A stretch of 64,000 nucleotides of DNA from Pegoplata infirma (Eukaryota > Arthropoda > Insecta > Diptera > Anthomyiidae), in NCBI GenBank assembly GCA_963921195.1, contig OY992537.1, positions 35,511,410 to 35,575,409 on the forward strand, in the 5' to 3' direction. Position numbers and translations under genes: made by a program. Shown here one piece after another: positions 32,500 through 44,758 of this stretch (position 1 is its first letter; every line of letters begins with the position of its first letter). The notes beneath the pieces are model-generated. The model made no database searches. It worked only from the letters and a program-made list of their open reading frames with translations, and was not told the DNA's origin.

Positions 32500-33180
32500 A
32501 ATATTTATTAATTTTGATGCGCTAAACACGAAGGTCATAATTTTAAAATCGGTCAAACTGTTTTCGAGATACCGCTACTTCAAATTTGAAAAAAAGCCTT
32601 GGCGCCCTTCGATCAATGTTTTAGATTTTTGGAAATTTCCACAAAAAATTTTGGATTTTTAAAAATTAAAAAAACTGAAAAACAAGTAACTTGCGATACA
32701 TGCTGAATGAGAATATCGAAAAATTTCTGAAATCGGTGTAGTGGTATTCGAGATATAGACACTTAAAATTTTTCAAAAAATTTAAAAAAATTGCGGTTTT
32801 TCCTTCGTTCATAAATTTTTTTAAAAAAGTCTCAAACTTTTTTCCATTGACTTCTTCAGAGAGCTTGAGATAAACTTTCATTTCAACTTAATTCGAGCCA
32901 AATCGATTTGTCTAACGCCATTTGATTAAAGCTTAGAATTTTTGGGTAAAAATTTTCTAAAATCCAACATTTTTATCGAAGCGCGCCACGAATTAAAATG
33001 GTCGAATTTGGCTTAAATTAGTTTTAAATATAAGTTTGTCTCAATTTTTTTTTATTTCTTGACCGTAAGAAAAAACCACCTCTTTTGTTGCAAATTTCAA
33101 ATAGCGATATCTCGAAAACCGTTAGACCGATTTTTCTATATTCGTGTTCAGCGCATCAAAATTAATACATATTGCTCATT
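32500..33180. repeat. Inverted-repeat element with CGATATCTCGAAAACCG arms
   Basis: The left arm (about 32505-32600: TTAATTTTGATGCGCTAAAC, AAATCGGTCAAACTG, TTTTCGAGATACCGCTA) is mirrored at about 33085-33170 (AGCGATATCTCGAAAACCG, GTGTTCAGCGCATCAAAATT). The interior lacks coding motifs. Confidence 0.55.
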
Positions 33181-33393
33181 TACTTGTATAGTGTTATAAC
33201 TCAAAAAACGTGATTTTTGAGTTAATGATGCAGAATTATTTGTTATATCATGCTTTATTGTAACCTTTAAACTCGATTTCTGCAAAATAAAATATTTTGA
33301 GTTATGACACTCTTTAAAGTTTAATTATTCTTAAGAGTTCTATATAAAAACAATAAAAATATTTTTTTTTAAGTTTCATTTGAGAAATTTACA

Positions 33394-33791
33394 ACACTAA
33401 GAAAATTATGTCATTAACTGTTTGTAGGTTTTTTTTAAAAAGTAATCAGTAAATTTATTTTAAAAGAAAAATCATTAATTTTAATAAGGACTTCTTATTT
33501 TTTACTGTTTCTGTAGTTTAAAAAAATAATTTACTGTCTAAAAAACGAATTTTCTGTAACATTCAATTTCGGCAGTAAAAAATTTCTTCTATAGTTTTAC
33601 TGTTTTTCAATACAAAATAAGTAAATATACACTAGTTTTTTAATGTTTTGGTTAGTCAATAAATTAACATTTAAAATTGACTGTAATATGTTTTTATTTT
33701 AAATGAAAAAACAGTGGAACGGTTTTTAAATTAAATTTCATTTGTTTTAAGTGAATATTGACTGGAATTTACCTACATAATTTTTTGAGTG
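33394..33791. mobile_element. MITE family F, copy 1
   Basis: The left end is CACTAAGAAAATTATGTCAT and the right end CCTACATAATTTTTTGAGTG. A copy about 90% alike by eye lies at 54095-54492. It is non-coding and 398 bp long. Confidence 0.65.
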
Positions 33792-34065
33792 AATACAAAC
33801 CACTATTTTGGAACTTTTTCATAAAGTAGTCCATTTCAAACCATTTCTAAACTAAAATCTGTTTAAAAAAAGAAATATTTTTTGATATAAAAAGAAACAT
33901 TTTTTAACTCGCTAAAAAAGTTTCTCACAATTTTTTAAATAAATATTATTTTTTTGCTAATACATTTAATATTTTATGGTTTTCTATCAAAATATGCAGT
34001 TTTTTTGGTAATTATGCTCAAAAAACACCAAAATATGTCATAAAAATATGCTTTTATGCTAACAT

Positions 34066-34990
34066 ATGCTCTTAAACTTACTTGAGAAAACTAATGCCGA
34101 AGCCCAAAATGGTATTCAGTGGAATATGTCAGAAAAGCTTAACGACATCGATTACGCAGACGATATTTGCTTAATGGCACACCGTTTCAGTGACATAGAA
34201 GATAAGTTGAAGAAACTCTCAGCGAACGCTATGAAATTTGGACTTAGAATCAATTTGAAAAAAACCAAACTAATGCGTATAGGGACAAATTCAACCACGC
34301 CACTGCAACTTGAAAATGTTGTAATCGAGGACGTAGAATCGTTTAATTATCTGGGAAGCGTGATTACTAAAGATGGTGGCACAACAGCAGATATAAGACC
34401 TCGTATAAATAAAGCCAGAGTGGCCTTTCAATCATTGCAGAAGGTATGGAAATCAAACTCTATCAGCAGTAAAACAAAACTTCGCATCTTTGATTGTAGC
34501 GTTAAATCCGTGCTGCTATATGGCTCTACAACTTGGGGAGTAACACAGTCTAATATGAAAAAACTCCAGGGCTTTGTAAACCGATGTTTATGTCGCATCC
34601 TTTGTATTTTCTGGCCCAACACCATTTCTACAACGGAACTACTACAGCTTACAGATAACACAACAATAGAATCTGAAATAATGAAACGTAAGTGGACGTG
34701 GATAGGCCATATTTTAAGAAGACCACAAAATGATATTACACGTGCTGCACTTCAGTGGAACCCGCAAGGCCATCGCAGACCCGGTCGACCACAAACCACC
34801 TGGATGAGAACAATTAATCGAGAATGCAGTGCTGTCAACAAATCATGGAACCAAATTAAAGCCCTTGCCTATAATCGAAGCAGATGGAGAGAAATTGTAA
34901 ACGCCCTATGTTCACCCTGAACTTTTATTTTAAAACATATATACTTTGTATAATTATTAAAATAAATAAAGGACATATATATATACAATT
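34066..34990 (+). pseudogene. 5'-truncated RTE-like non-LTR retrotransposon (reverse transcriptase C-terminal part)
   Basis: An open frame of 284 codons (34066-34920) begins about at the point where RTE-type reverse transcriptases read ..NGIQW..LNDIDYADDI. YADD lies near 34152-34163. After it come LRINLKKTKLM, FNYLGSVIT, LLYGSTTWG, WIGHILRR, and GHRRPGRPQTTWMR with a final W and R-rich stretch; this last set is characteristic of RTE-clade C termini (family knowledge). The endonuclease and the fingers/palm N-terminal two thirds are missing, as in 5'-truncated insertions; homology seems to start near 34090, so the first ATG is fortuitous. The frame has no stop, suggesting a fairly young copy. 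The 3' end near 34990 has AATAAATAAAG and an ATATATAT run. It cannot be active. Confidence 0.85.
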
Positions 34991-35744
34991 GCGTTTTTCC
35001 GCTTCCCGCTCCAATTGTGATTATTCTCAAATATTGCATATTTTTGGTTTCCCTACTAATAACTAAATACCGTAATGTCATGCCCATTTCAAATATTCCT
35101 ATATTTACCACAAAATCTAGTTTTAAATCCTTTTCTAATAATCTTAACTATTAAATATTTTCATTTTTCTACATAAAACATACATTTATGTTGATTTGTT
35201 TGTTTAAGTTGCAGTTAAAACAAATACCAAAAATTTTCAAAATTTGTACATTTTGTGGATGCAAAAACGACTTTGTTAACAAATACATTTTGTGGTTTTT
35301 TGTTGAAAGGATATGAATGCTCTTTGTAGTTGTGTACTTATGAATACATGTATGTATGTAGTTGTATTAGTATTAGAATTTTGTATTTGTATTTGTGCAT
35401 ACTGTTGTTTATTCCATAAACAAACCACATTGTTGACATTTTGTGTTTTGAATTTATAATGTTTATTAAAATGTCATTGATTTCTGTTTTTTTTTAAATT
35501 TTTTTTTTAATTTCATATTCTAATAAAAATGTATGTAAATGTCTGTAAATGAAAGCATTTACATTTAACAAATTACCTTCAAGTTGAATGAAATGTAATT
35601 TAAAAGTAAAATAACAAATAAATATTTTTTTTAATTTAAAAACTTTTAGAAAATTTTTTAAATTCCTTAAAAAAAATAATTTTTCAATAACATTAACATT
35701 TTCATTATTAAAAGAAAAAATCTTAAACAAAAGTCTTAGATTTT
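34991..35744. other. No recognised element or gene
   Basis: AT-rich DNA with short TGTATGTATG and TTTGTATTTGT runs. It is possibly ordinary host sequence. Confidence 0.35.
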
Positions 35745-38185
35745 GCAATCTGAGACATTTTTTCTATTGAAAAACGTTACAGAATCTGAGACATTTTTTC
35801 AAAAGAAAAAGTTTCAGGTTCTGAGACATTTTTCTTATTGAAAAAGTCTCAGATTCTAAGACATTTTCCTTATAGGAAAAGGTTCAGAATTTGAGACTTT
35901 TTTACTTGAAAAAGGTCTCAGAATCTGAGTCATTTTTCGTACAGAAAAACTCTCAGATTCTGAGACATTTCTCCTATGGAAAAATGTATCAGAATCTGAG
36001 ACATTTTTCCTACAGAAAAAGTCTCACATTCTGAGACATTTTTCTATAGAAAAAGTCTCAGATTCTGAGACGTTTTTCCATTGAAAAAGTCTCAGATTCT
36101 AAGACATTTTGTCTTTAGAAAAACTCTCAGATTCTGAAAAATTTTTTTTATAGAAAATGTCTCAGATTCTGAGACATTTTTCTTATAGAAAAAGGCTCAG
36201 ATTCTGAGACATTTTCCTATAAAAACAGGTCTCAGAATCTGAGGCATTTTTTCTATAGAAACAGGGTCAGATCATAAAAATGTTCCTATAGAAAAAGGTC
36301 TCAGAATCTGAGATATTTTTCCTATTTTTCTGAGACAGAGACATTTTTTTTATAGAAAAAGTCTCAGATTCTGAGACATTTTTTTTAAAGAAAAAAATCT
36401 CAGATTCTCAGACATTTCTTTTATAGAAAAAATCACAGATTCTGAGACATTTTTCCTATAGAAAAATGCCAGATTCTGAGAAATTTTTTTCTGACTTTTT
36501 GTTATAAAAAAAGTTTCAGAGACATTTTTCCTATCTGAGAATTTTTTTTATAGAAAAAGTCTCTGATTCTGAGACATTTTTCATATAGAAAAATTCTTAG
36601 ATTCTGAGACATTTTTCCTTAAGAAAAAGTCTCAGATTTTTCCTAAAGAAAAAGTCTCAGATTCTGAGACATTTTTCCTATAGAACAGGTCTTAGAATCT
36701 GAAACATATTTTTTATAGGAACAGGTCTCAGAATCTTAAAAATTTTTCCTATAGAAAAAGGTCTCAAAATCTGAGACATTTTTTTTATAGAAACTAGTCT
36801 CAGAATCATAAAAATTTGTCCTATAGAAAAAGGTCTCAGAACCTGAGATATTTCTAAGATTGAAACATTTTTCCTATAGAAAAAGTCTCAGATTATGAGA
36901 CATTTTTTATAAAGAAAAAATGTCAGATTCTTAGACATTTTTTCTGAAGAAAGAATCACAGATTCTGAGAATTTTTCCTATAGAATAAGTCTTAGATTCT
37001 GAGACATTTTTCGTAAAGAAAAAGTCTCAGATTCTGAGACATTTTTCGTATAGAAAAAGTCTCAGATTCTGAGACATTTTATCTATAGAAAAATCCTAGA
37101 TTCTGAGACATTTTTTCTATAGAAAAAGTCCCAGATTCTGAGACGTTTTTTTTTCTATAGAAAAAGTCTCAGATTCTGAGACATTTTGCCTATAGAAAAA
37201 CTCTCAGACTCTGAGACATTTTTTCTATAGAAAAAGTCTAAGATTCTGAGACATTTTTTCTATAGAAAAAGTCTCAGATTCTGAGACATTTTTTCTATAG
37301 AAAACGTCTCAGATTCTGAGACATTTTTTCTATAGAAAAAGTCTCAGATTCTTAGACATTTTTTCTATAGAAAAAGTCTCAGATTCTTAGACATTTTTTC
37401 TATAGAAAAAGTCTCAGATTCTGAGACATTTTTTCTATAGAAAAAGTCTCAGATTCTGAGACATTTTTTCTATAGAAAAAGTCTCAGATTCTGAGAAATT
37501 TTTTCAATAGAAAAAGTCTCAGATTCTGAGACATGTTTTCTATAGAAAAACTCTCAGATTCTGAGACATTTTTTCTATAGAAAAAGTCTCAGATTCTGAG
37601 ACATTTTTTCTATAGAAAACATGTCTCAGAATCATAAAAATTTTTCCTATAGAAACAAGTTTTAGAATCTGAAACATTTTTTTATAGAAACAAGTCTCAA
37701 GATCATAAACATTTTTCTTATAGAAAAAGGTCTCAGAATCAGAGACATTTCTTCAATAGAAACTGGTCTCAGAATCATAAAAATTTTTCCTATAGAAAAA
37801 GGTCTCAGAATCTGAGACATTTTTCCTATTTTTCTAAGACTGAGACATTTTTTCTATAAAAAAAGTCTCAGATTCTTAGAAAATATCTCAGATTCTCAGA
37901 CATTTTTCTATAGAAAAAATAACAGATTCTGAGGTATTTTTTTCTATAGAAAAATCCCAAATTCTGAGACATTTTTTTCTATAGACTTTTTTATTATACA
38001 AAAAGTTTCAGAGACATTTTTCATATCTGAAACATTTTTCCTATAGAAAAAGTCTCAGATTCTGAGACATCTTTCCCATAGAAAAAGTCTCAGATTCTGA
38101 GACATTTTTTCTATAGAAACAGGTCTCAGAATCATAAAAATTTTTCCTATAGGAAAAAATCACAGATTCTGACACATTTTCTCTT
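35745..38185. repeat. 35-bp minisatellite built of two palindromes, about 70 units
   Basis: Each unit joins the near-palindrome TCTCAGATTCTGAGA to the palindrome TTTTTCTATAGAAAAA with a short CAT linker. The core (about 37010-37620) is nearly homogeneous at 35 bp; both flanks are diverged, with indels and units reading ACAGGTCTCAGAATC or ATAAAAATTTTTCC. That pattern fits unequal exchange homogenising the middle. No coding, no spacer-like variable sequence. Confidence 0.9.
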
Positions 38186-38388
38186 TCTAACGCGTATTAT
38201 AGTCAAAGGAATTAAACCTACATGGAATGAAATAATATGGAATAAGGAACGAAATGGCATGACCGTGGAACGAAAGTGAATGGGACATGAAACGATTTGA
38301 ATAAATTAGTTTTACTCAAATTGTTTTTCACGCAATATTTTTTATCACTCAAAATTTTTTTGCAGTCAAATTTTTTTTTCACTCATTA

Positions 38389-38905
38389 CACTGTGCAACA
38401 AATTTTGGGTCTTCGAGTGTATCTTGGACGGGACAAAAAAAGGAAAGCATACCAATAGAAGACCAACACCAATGAAGGGTTTTGAAAACTTAGCTCGAGT
38501 TTTTTTATGGCCCACTGAAGTTTTTAAATTTTTTTCAAAGGCGTTTTAAATAACTCAAAAAAAAGTATTTAATCTAATTCTGGGGTAAATAATGTTAAGG
38601 GTGTCTTCAGTAAAATTTGATTGTGGTTATTTTCTTAGAATATATCTCCCATTTTTAGGGGGCATTTCGGTAATTTTTTCAAATATCCTCATAGAACATC
38701 AATAAAATGTTCTTTTAAAGTGTTAAAATGTTCTTATTTTTTGACTTATTCAAAACGCCTTTGAAAAAAATTTAAAAACTTTAGTGGGCCATAAAAAAGG
38801 AAATCGAGGTAAGTTTTCAAAACCCTTTGGGCGTTTTGCTCTACTGTTGGTATACTTTAATTTTTTTTTTGTCCCATTCAAGATACAAAATCGTGTTGCA
38901 CAGTG
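38389..38905. mobile_element. 517-bp TIR element, CACTGTGCAACA ends, TTA duplication
   Basis: The left end is CACTGTGCAACAAATTTTGG and the right end TGTTGCACAGTG, with TTA on both sides (38386-38388, 38906-38908). The arms of about 180 bp share GGACAAAAAAA, GGGTTTTGAAAACTTA, TTTTTATGGCCCACT and CAAAGGCGTTTT. Relatives are at 14800-14991 and 55759-59886. CACTG ends plus a 3-bp duplication suggest CMC-type; non-autonomous. Confidence 0.75.
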
Positions 38906-38992
38906 TTATAAACGTTTTCACCAAAAAACAGGTAAAATTACGTTTTTACCAAAAAACAGTTAAAATAACTTTTTCGCCAAAAAGCAGTTAAA

Positions 38993-39636
38993 ACAAGTAA
39001 GAGTGTTAAATTCGGCTGTGTCGAATCTATTATACCCTCCAACACGTTTAAAATTAAAAAAAAAAAAAATCGCAGGGGCGTTTTTTTTTGGAAGGGGGGG
39101 GGGGGGGGGGTCGCTGGAGTTGTTTATTATATTTACGCTTATATAATAAATTTTTATCATTATTTTTAATTCATTTCTCTAACCACGCCCCCAAAGGGGT
39201 GCGGCCTGAAAAAAATCGAATTTCCTAACCCCCTTGGTCCAAAGGCAGGTCTATGAACATAATATGGCATACAAATGTTACATTTTTTAAGCAAAAATTA
39301 AAAAAACTCGTAAAAATATCGTATTTTTCAGGGGTTGTTTTAGTTTTTCAAGGGGGAACTTTTTTCCCCTTGGTCCGATTTTGCCCATCTTCGAACATAA
39401 TCTTACCAGTAACGTAAGAGATATTCTTGTCCAATTTCAGGGGTCTAGCTCTTTTGGTTTGGACTGCATCGTTATTTCTACAGACGGAAGGCCGGACGGA
39501 CGTACATCGCTAGAATATCTTAGATTCTATCATGGATCAATATTATATATACTTTTTGGTTACATATCGATATTTCGATATGTAACACACGGAATGACAA
39601 AGTGAGTATACCCCCATACTGTGGTTGGAGGGTATA
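38993..39636 (-). mobile_element. DINE-like element, subfamily A, complete
   Basis: On the plus strand it reads ACAAGTAAGAGTGTTAAATT, the hairpin TTCGGCTGTGTCGAA, TTATACCCTCCAACACG, a G-run (39092-39110), ACCACGCCCCCAAAG, GGTCCGATTTTGCCCATC, a short GACGG microsatellite and CATCGCTAGAAT. It ends CCATACTGTGGTTGGAGGGT. Both termini are present. Confidence 0.85.
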
Positions 39637-39639
39637 AAA

Positions 39640-40950
39640 ATTGTGAAGAAAAGTAAAGAATTAAAGTTGTACTTTTGGTCTCCTAAAGTAAACAAAGACT
39701 ATTTAATGAAATTCAGCAAACCACGTTCAAAATTCATATCCTTATAAAATTCTCTTCTCATTTAAATAAATCCTTAAAGTTACTCTGCAGACGTTGTAGT
39801 ATATTGTTCATGTTTATTTATCCATTCATTATAAGGATATTGGCACGTGTAATTCATTGTCAATAACCGTTAACACCTTTTAACACAACAATTTTATCCT
39901 TTCATTTTACAAGCTTATGTATTTTCTCGTTAAACTGAATGTGACATTTTAAGTAAATAATTATTTACAGCATTTTCCCAATTTTCAGACAATTTAATTG
40001 AATTCATTATTAACTCCTTACGAAAAACTTCATTATGGTAATTGTCAATTTATATTAAAATCGTAAAGTATTTAATGTTGAAAAGTTTTTTTTTTTTAAC
40101 GTTAGTAAATTAAATCAGTGTATGCTGTAATTGAAAGGAGGAGATTCTTATAAGTTTGAAATGGAAATAAAGGAAGAGAATATGTAACTTAAATTTTTAA
40201 ATTTTCTATAAATGTATGATAAATTTAAAATTTATTAAATATACATATAACTCATAATGAAAATTTGTTAGCCCTCATTTTCTTATTATTTTACAAAACA
40301 TACACATTAATATACATAGAAAAGTGTCTTCTTAATATATGTATTCTCTTTGTCATCGCTCATTTTTTATGTATTTTAATAAAACAAAAAAAAAAACACC
40401 TGAAATTTATAATAAATTTTCTTCCTTATCATAGTTTTAATCATAGCTGTTTACTGTGAATGAAATTTCAAAATATAATAATATTTTTTTTTTTCGCAGA
40501 ATTTATTCATGTTTCTTCGTTTGGGTAAATTATTTCTGAAGAATATTCATATTTGTTCAAAAAAAAAAAAAAAACCGGTACAAACAACTTACATGACAAC
40601 TATTATTTCTAATCCGTTAACTAAAAAATTTTGCAAACCGGTTTACCGAAATTAATAATTTTGGTGTTGTTTTCCCAGTCAGATGAAATTCGAATTTTTT
40701 GAAAACGATCTACGAGATCAAAAGTTATGAGGGAAACACTTCTCTCATCATAACCTTAAAATAGGTGTTCACTAGAGTAAAACTCCTCCAAAAAAATACA
40801 AAACAACTTCTAGTTCTGGACCGATTTTACTGAAATTTAATATCAACTTGATTTGATAAAGTTTAGGACAATTTAGGGAAAATAAAAAATATATAAGAAA
40901 ATATCAAAAAAACTTAAAACATTTAAGAAACAAGTAAGACTTTGTCTATA
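39640..40950. other. No recognised element or gene
   Basis: Comparatively low in repeats. No coding motif; small ORFs only. It may be ordinary host DNA. Confidence 0.35.
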
Positions 40951-41180
40951 CACTCAAAATAATTCTACAGTAAAAGGTTTAGTAACTGATATTGTAACAA
41001 AATCTACTAATTAGTTACTAATTTTAGTATCTTCAAAGTACTAAAATTAGTAATTTTTACTGGTTTTGCATAATATTAGTTAAAAATTTTAGTATTGGTT
41101 ACACATTTCTGCACTAGGTCCTTTTGGACTAAAATTTAGTTAAATTTTTAGTATTGAATACCCTCGTTTTTTTTTGGGTG
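40951..41180. mobile_element. 230-bp MITE family G, copy 1, TA duplication
   Basis: The ends are CACTCAAAATAATTCTACA and TTTTTTTTTGGGTG with TA on both sides. Internal near-palindrome: TACTAATTTTAGTA, CTTCAAAG, TACTAAAATTAGTA. The second copy is at 43718-43948. Confidence 0.7.
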
Positions 41181-41184
41181 TACG

Positions 41185-41765
41185 TAAAATGTCTCAAAAT
41201 CTAAAACTTTTTCTACACAAAAAAGTCGCAGAATCTGAGACATGTTCTATGCGAAAAATGTTTCAAAATCTGAGACTTTTTCTATACGAAAAATGTCTCA
41301 GAACTGTGACTTCCTATACAAAAAATGTCTCATAACCTGAAACTTTTTCTCTACGAAAAATGTCTCAAGATCTGAAACATTTTCTATACAAAAAATGTTG
41401 TAGAATTCGCGAGTTTTTCTATACAAAAAATGTCTTACAATCTGAGACTTTTTCTGAGACTTTTTCTATGCGAAAAATGTCTCAAATTCTGAGACATTTT
41501 CAAAACCAGCGAAGGGCTCAAAATCTGAGACTTTCTATCGAAAAGTGTCTCTATCGAAAAGTGTCTCTATACGAAAAATGTCTCTTAATCTAAGACTTTT
41601 TCTATAAGAAAAATGTTTTAGAATCAGAGACTTTGTCAGAATCTGAGACTCCTTCTATACGAAAAATATATCAGAATCCGCGACTATTTCTATGCGGAAA
41701 ATGTTTTGAATCTGAAACGTTTTCTATACAAAAAGTGTTTTAGAATTTGCGAGAAAATGGAAAAT
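41185..41765. repeat. Diverged relative of the 35-bp minisatellite
   Basis: Units such as AAAAATGTCTCA, GAATCTGAGACTTTTTCTAT and ACGAAAAATG recur at irregular 35-50 bp spacing. The composition is that of the 35745-38185 array, but the central palindrome reads CTATACGAAA. This is an older, unhomogenised part. Confidence 0.7.
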
Positions 41766-41805
41766 TTTCCTCCAAACTGAATTTGAAAGAAAAAAAAAAG
41801 AAAAA

Positions 41806-42527
41806 ACAAGTAAGAGTGTTAAATTCGGCTGTGCCGAATCTTTTATACCCTCCAACATGCAAAAAAAAAAATCCAGGGTCGTTTTCTTTTTTTTGGGGGG
41901 GGGGGAGGTCGGCAGTGGTCATTGGGGGGACAAATTTCCCCTCGAAATATATGTTTAAAAGTTCATTCATATGCTTTTCGCACTAAATAAATACAAGTTT
42001 ATCATTATTTTACAACTTTTTTTCAATCCACGCCCACAAAAGGGGGGGGGGGGCGGGCCGAAAAAAAACGATATTTTCTAATCCTTCGGCTCCAAATGTA
42101 AAACTTTGAGCTTTTTGAAGCATAAAAATGTTGCATTTGTTAAACAAAAACACAAAAAATCATGTAAAAATATGGTGTTTTTAGAGGCTGGTTTAGTTCC
42201 TCAAGGGGGAACTATTTTCCCCCTGGTCCGATTTTGCCCATCTCCGAACTTAACCAGCCTATGAACATTAGACATATTTCGGCCAAATTTCAGGAGTCTA
42301 GCACTTTTATTTTGGACTGTATCGTGTCTTCCACAGACGGACGGACAGACGGACGGACGGACGGACGGACGGACGGACGGACGGACAGACGGACATCGCT
42401 AGAATGTCTTAGAATCGATCACTGATCAATAATATATATACTTTATGGGGTCATAGACCGATATTTCGATGCGTTACACACGGAATGACAAAGTGAGTAT
42501 ACCCCCATACTGTAGTTGGAGGGTATA
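41806..42527 (-). mobile_element. DINE-like element, subfamily A, complete
   Basis: It reads ACAAGTAAGAGTGTTAAATT, TTCGGCTGTGCCGAA, TTTTATACCCTCCAACATG, a G-run, CCACGCCCACAAAAGG, AAGGGGGAACTATTTTCC, GGTCCGATTTTGCCCATC, a long GACG/GGAC microsatellite (42336-42391), CATCGCTAGAATGTC and TACTGTAGTTGGAGGGTATA. It interrupts the diverged minisatellite region. Confidence 0.85.
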
Positions 42528-43149
42528 AAAAGAAGGAAAGAAAAGGAGAGGGGAAAAAACGGAAAGTGAAAAAGTAGCAAATAATCTGGGAATTTTTTTC
42601 TATGAAAAATGTCGTAAAATTTTTCTGAGGGAAACATGTCTCGTAATGTTATAATTTTTCTATATGATAAAAGTCTCGGTATATTAAAATTTTTCTTTAT
42701 ATTAGAAAAACACAAGATTTTTTCTAAACAAAATTTTAGGAATTTTTCTAGACGAAAACTTTGTGAATTTTTCTATTTAAATAATTTGTGAAAATTAAAG
42801 AACTTTTTTATAGGAATAAATTGGAAATTTTTCATAGAATTTTTTTAGAAAAAATCTAAGAATTTTTCTATAAAAAAAAATTTAACAATGCTTCTCACAA
42901 TTTTTCTGTAGGAATTTTTTCTTAGAATTTTTTAATATAAAAAATCTGAGAATTTTTTATTAGGAAAATTTTTTTTTTCCAAAGAAGAATTATCAGAAGA
43001 AAGGAAAAAGAAAATTATGTGAATTTTTTTTTATAAATAAATGTCCAAGAATCTTAAGTTTTTCATTAAAAAAATGCTTGAATCTATAAATCCTTTCCAG
43101 GATAAAACTTTCGGAATCTTTTTTTTTTATAGAAAAAAATTAAAGCATT

Positions 43150-43535
43150 TTCTGTTTTTTATACGAAACAGAAATGCAAATTCTTTCATTTGTGTCTGCA
43201 ATTCCAGATCATGTTGGTAACCCTTGCGAAATAACGTAAGAGACAAAAAAGTTGAGAGAATGTATGAAGTTAGGTTAAGATGGCTAAAAATAGAATTGTA
43301 ATGTTGGAAACTGTTAAAATTTATTCTGTAGAAACTATAAATATTCACATATATAAAAAACAATTTCTATTAACAAGACAAGCCGCCATTTAAAATCCTA
43401 CTGATGATAACACTAACTGGAGTGTTTGAAATCGGTATTGGAATACCAGAAATGTCTATAATTTTTAGAAATTCAATTTTTCTTCTGCGTTTTTTTTTTA
43501 AACTTGAACCCTTATAAAAAAAATTTTGTTCAGGG
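43150..43535 (-). repeat. Dispersed repeat L, copy 2
   Basis: It is the reverse complement of 23560-23910: CAGATCATGTTGGTAACCC, TTTATTCTGTAGAAACTATA, TCCTACTGATGATAACACTA, GGAATACCAGAAATGTC. Differences are scattered. Confidence 0.65.
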
Positions 43536-43717
43536 AAAATTTAAGAATTTTTCTATAAAAAAAATGAATTAGAATCTAAGACTTTTTCTGTAGGAAAAAT
43601 TACACAGGATCTGTGACCTTTTTATAAGAAAAATGTCTCGGAATCTGAGATTTTTCTATTAAAAAATGTATTAACAACCTAAGACTTTTTCTTTAGGAAA
43701 AAAAATTTCAGATTCTA

Positions 43718-43948
43718 CACTCAAAATAATTCTACATTAAAAGGTTTTGTAAGTGATTTTGTACAAAAATCTACTAATTATTTACTAATTTTAGTATCTT
43801 CAAAGTACTAAAATTAGTAATTTTTACTGGTTTTCAATAAATTTAGTAAAAAATTTTAGTATTGGTTACCAATTTCTGCACTAGGTCCTTTTGAACTAAA
43901 ATTTAGTTAAATTTTTAGTATTAAATACCCACTTTTTTTTTTTGGATG
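43718..43948. mobile_element. 231-bp MITE family G, copy 2, TA duplication
   Basis: The ends are CACTCAAAATAATTCTACA and TTTTTTTTTTGGATG, with TA at 43716-43717 and 43949-43950. About 90% like copy 1 by eye. Confidence 0.7.
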
Positions 43949-44133
43949 TAAGAAAATGTCTCACAATCTTAGATCATTTCTGTTTGAAAAATGTCTCAGA
44001 ATCCAAAATTGTTCAATATGAAATGCTGGACCTTATCTACAGGAACCGTAAATTTTTTTTTACACTTTTGATAGGAAGAATTTGTGAATTTTTATTTAGA
44101 AAAAATTTTCTAGAATCTGAGACTTTTTCCATA

Positions 44134-44758
44134 CATTCAAAAAATTATGTCATTAACTGTTTGTAGCTTATTTAAATTTTTTTACGTTTTCAAAAGAAAA
44201 ACCATTTGTTTTATGTTCAGTTTTTTTCAAATGACTATTTCTGTTCTTTGTGTCAAAAATAACAACATAAATAATACAGACTTTCATTAGCATTCAATTT
44301 TTAAAGTCACTTATTTTTGTTCTGTAAGTAAAAATAAGTGATTCTTCTTTAATTTTTATTGGTTTGTGTACGTTATTTTTCTGGTTTATGAGTGTTTTTT
44401 ACACTCATAAGAGATTTGACAAAAGGTAGATCCAATAGGTCCATGTTTGAACTTGGGACCCATTTTCCGGGAAACACTGGTGAAGGGTATTATATGTTCG
44501 GTCTTTTTTTTTTTTTTGTTTTTTGTTTTTAATGTCTTTGTAGGTTATTTTTTTCGAATTTGTTGGTAAAAAAGAATGAAGAAAACGTAATTTTTTAATG
44601 TTTAGTGTTATTTATTTTAGAAAATTTTGTCAACAGTAGAAAACAGTTGTTGATGTTTGTTAAAACAAATGAATAATTACTGGGATGGTTTTCAATTGTT
44701 TATTCACTGGTTTTAAATGTGTTTTTCATTTGTTGTTGCCTACAAAATATTTTGAGTG
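44134..44758 (+). mobile_element. Family H TIR-type element, copy 3, TA duplication
   Basis: The left end is CATTCAAAAAATTATGTCAT and the right end GCCTACAAAATATTTTGAGTG (read as GCCTACAAAATA, TTTTGAGTG), with TA on both sides. Joining the flanks restores a minisatellite-like phrase TTTTTCCATAGAAAA. A family I fragment (about 44398-44510, GGGAAACACTGGTGAAGGGT, TATTATATGTTCGG) lies inside. Confidence 0.65.

Noticed and set aside
33960..34090. AAATATGC word cluster as a regulatory array upstream of the RTE fragment
   Set aside because: Similar words occur inside the 2612-4722 element, so it is more simply an old element remnant next to a truncated retrotransposon.
34066..34920. Complete 284-aa host protein
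   Set aside because: The content is the C-terminal part of an RTE reverse transcriptase; the starting methionine lies at a truncation point.
35745..38185. CRISPR-like array (35-bp period)
   Set aside because: The whole period is repeated and there are no unique spacers; no cas genes, and the setting is eukaryotic.
42234..42425. ORF with DGRTDGR repeats
   Set aside because: This is the DINE GTCC/GGAC microsatellite read in frame; the same occurs at 1546-1800, 27031-27222 and 31849-32058.
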